From Glutinoglossum americanum (taxonomy: Eukaryota; Ascomycota; Geoglossomycetes; Geoglossales; Geoglossaceae): 32,018 bases of DNA. The position numbers and the translations under genes were made by a program. Below the pieces are notes generated by a model, which did no database searches, was not told the origin of the DNA, and worked only from the letters and a program-made list of their open reading frames with translations. This document shows, piece by piece, positions 30,579 through 32,018 of this stretch; within the stretch, counting starts at the first letter, position 1; each line of letters starts with the position of its first letter. The stretch is taken from positions 1 to 32,018 of the forward strand of contig JAGHQL010000234.1 in the NCBI GenBank assembly GCA_020080175.1, given 5' to 3'.

Positions 30579-32018
30579 TCAAGGGGGGTGGTAAATGGTA
30601 TTGTTATGGCGGCAGATGAGCCCAGGACCTGGAGGGCGGCTGTATGGCCTGAGACAGTGGTAGCAGAATTCGTGTCCGCAGGGACCTATCGCGAAGGCGT
30701 CAGCTAGGGGCTCCCCAAAACCCCTCTCCAGCAAACCCAAGCCGCCTCTTAACCAAAAAGGGGGTGAGAACAACCAGCCAGCACGAACAACGAAAAAGGA
30801 AGGGAGTAGACAAAACCCACAAATCATATGCGAGCACCCCGCGACCTTATAGATCCTCCTCCCGCACCCCCGCGGACACACCTTCCCATACAGATCGGGG
30901 TTGCTATTCTGCTCGGCCTCCGAGACGTCGTTGGCCCTAAACTGGGGGTCTATCTGGCGCTGATACTCCCTGCAGGACAGGCCCTGATGCCAGGGGACGT
31001 GGTGCAGGTAGCAGGTGCGCTGGGGGCACCCGGGGCGGCGGCAAGTGACGATGGGTTCGTTGAGGCCGTTGTTGTGGATCTGGCCCTGGGGGCAGGAGTC
31101 CAGGGAGCACCAGCGGAAGGAAGGGTCCGATTCCATGGTCTGGAGGGAGAGGAGGCGGTCGTACCTAGCGTGTTTTGGCGTTAGCATGGGGGGGGGGTTC
31201 TTTGGTTATTGAGGGCATCCCAGTTAGTTACTTCTCAAAAACCTCCTTAAACGCAAACTCGTGGATCTGCGCGTGCGTGAGCCTACCCGGACAAAGCACG
31301 CACCGCGCCTCGCTCCACGCTCTCAGCTCCAGCGTCCGCTGAATCTCCATCGCCACGCACCGCAGACACGCCGTGCGCGCGTGCCCCCTACAGTCATCCG
31401 AGACGTCGCGATCCGGGAACCGAAAATCCAGCAGGTCCTCCTCGCAGATGCCGCACGCCCTCAGCGCGGGCGGGCCCTCCGCCGCAGCCTCGAGCCTGCA
31501 CCACGCCCTGCTCGGCGCGAGGCCCTGCCCCAGCGGCGCGGCGGCCTCTCGCCCAAACCGGCTGACCCTGCGCTCGCGGTTCTTCTCCAAGATCTGCACC
31601 ATGACGGGGGTATCGTCCTCGACGGTGAGCGGCGGGCCGAACCACCGCGCCAGCCACCGCGACACCGGGTCCCCCGCGTCGGGGGCAGGCGCGCCCCGCA
31701 CGGCCGGCAGCCCGAGACAGCAATAGAACGCCAGCTTCCCGGCCTGGAAGATGAGCCAGAACACGCCGAACACGGCGAGCGCCGCGAAGGCGACGGCGGC
31801 GCCAGCGATGCAGACGGCGGCGCCGACCAGCACGATGCCGAGGCCGACGGCCAGCAGCGCGACGCCGAGCAGCACGGGCGAGAAGAGCACGCAGATGCCG
31901 GCCACGACGAGCTTCTGCATGGTGGTGAGGGCGGCGCGCGGGGCGGGGGCGGCGGGGACGGCGGTCGAGGAGGGCAGCGACGCGGCGGCGGACGCGGAGC
32001 GCGCGCAGCCGGCCGCCC
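30579..32018 (-). CDS. RING-IBR-RING (RBR) E3 ubiquitin ligase, 5' end outside window
   Basis: Exons 32018-31232, 31164-30821 and 30685-30579. Introns are 67 nt (31165-31231, branch GCTAACG) and 135 nt (30686-30820, GTGGGT..CGATAG, branch GCTGACG); the latter is a multiple of three without stops. Numbered from the Met at 31920, it has 379 residues. Strongly hydrophobic segments fill 1-69. RING1 is complete: C156, C159, C177, H180, C185, C188, C207, C210. The IBR region spans 249-294 (WCSLDSCPQGQIH, RRPGCPQRTCYLHH). RING2 runs from C326 (CPRGCGRRIYKVAGCSHMIC) to CGHEFCYHC, with C340 in the place of the catalytic cysteine of RBR ligases. RBR enzymes pass ubiquitin through a RING2 thioester. The frame stays open upstream of that Met to the window edge with Ala/Pro-rich text, so the true start may lie outside. 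Membrane attachment is inferred. Confidence 0.88.

Overview
The window reads as chromosomal DNA of a filamentous ascomycete (Pezizomycotina). The grounds are short introns (44-168 nt) with GT..AG ends and CTAAC/CTAAT/CTGAC branch sites, two fungal-type NLR genes, a CFEM protein with a GPI-anchor tail, a second GPI-type secreted protein, and a secreted Cys-rich protein of the ARB_07466 kind. Genus cannot be named from the sequence. Seven protein genes are supported. All are multi-exon, and all exon joins below were worked out by hand from splice signals, phase and family continuity.

Layout. 1-3778 (minus): a NACHT-WD40 NLR running off the left edge, with 126-bp, almost identical WD40 repeats. 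4741-6530: a decayed gene of unknown function. 6531-8960: gene-free patchwork with a 70-bp near-perfect inverted repeat, palindromes, a G-quadruplex motif and a decayed reading frame; it looks like old mobile-element debris. 9926-10847 (plus): secreted, probably GPI-anchored protein. 11369-12220 (minus) and 12804-14642 (plus): a divergent pair, one a secreted LAS/M15-like metallopeptidase and the other a class C beta-lactamase/PBP-like serine hydrolase. 16250-17720: a degraded gene and a partial inverted copy of it. 18504-19237 (minus): CFEM protein. 19392-22945: long gene-free stretch. 22946-23873 (minus): four-helix membrane protein. 25373-28617 (plus): alpha/beta-hydrolase - NB-ARC - TPR NLR. 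30579-32018 (minus): RING-IBR-RING E3 ligase with hydrophobic N-terminal segments, running off the right edge.

How it fits together. The two NLRs are the intracellular surveillance class known from vegetative incompatibility and proposed fungal innate immunity. Both end in sensor arrays of 42-residue repeats amplified at DNA level. Between them lie cell-surface and secreted proteins. Two of these (LAS/M15-like peptidase and PBP/beta-lactamase-like hydrolase) belong to folds that, in bacteria, act on peptidoglycan or beta-lactams, which a fungus lacks. A link to bacterial encounters is an inference, not shown by the sequence. Two genes carry introns that are multiples of three and free of stops, placed inside catalytic or metal-binding modules, so intron retention would give full-length but altered proteins. 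No tRNA, rRNA or CRISPR was found.
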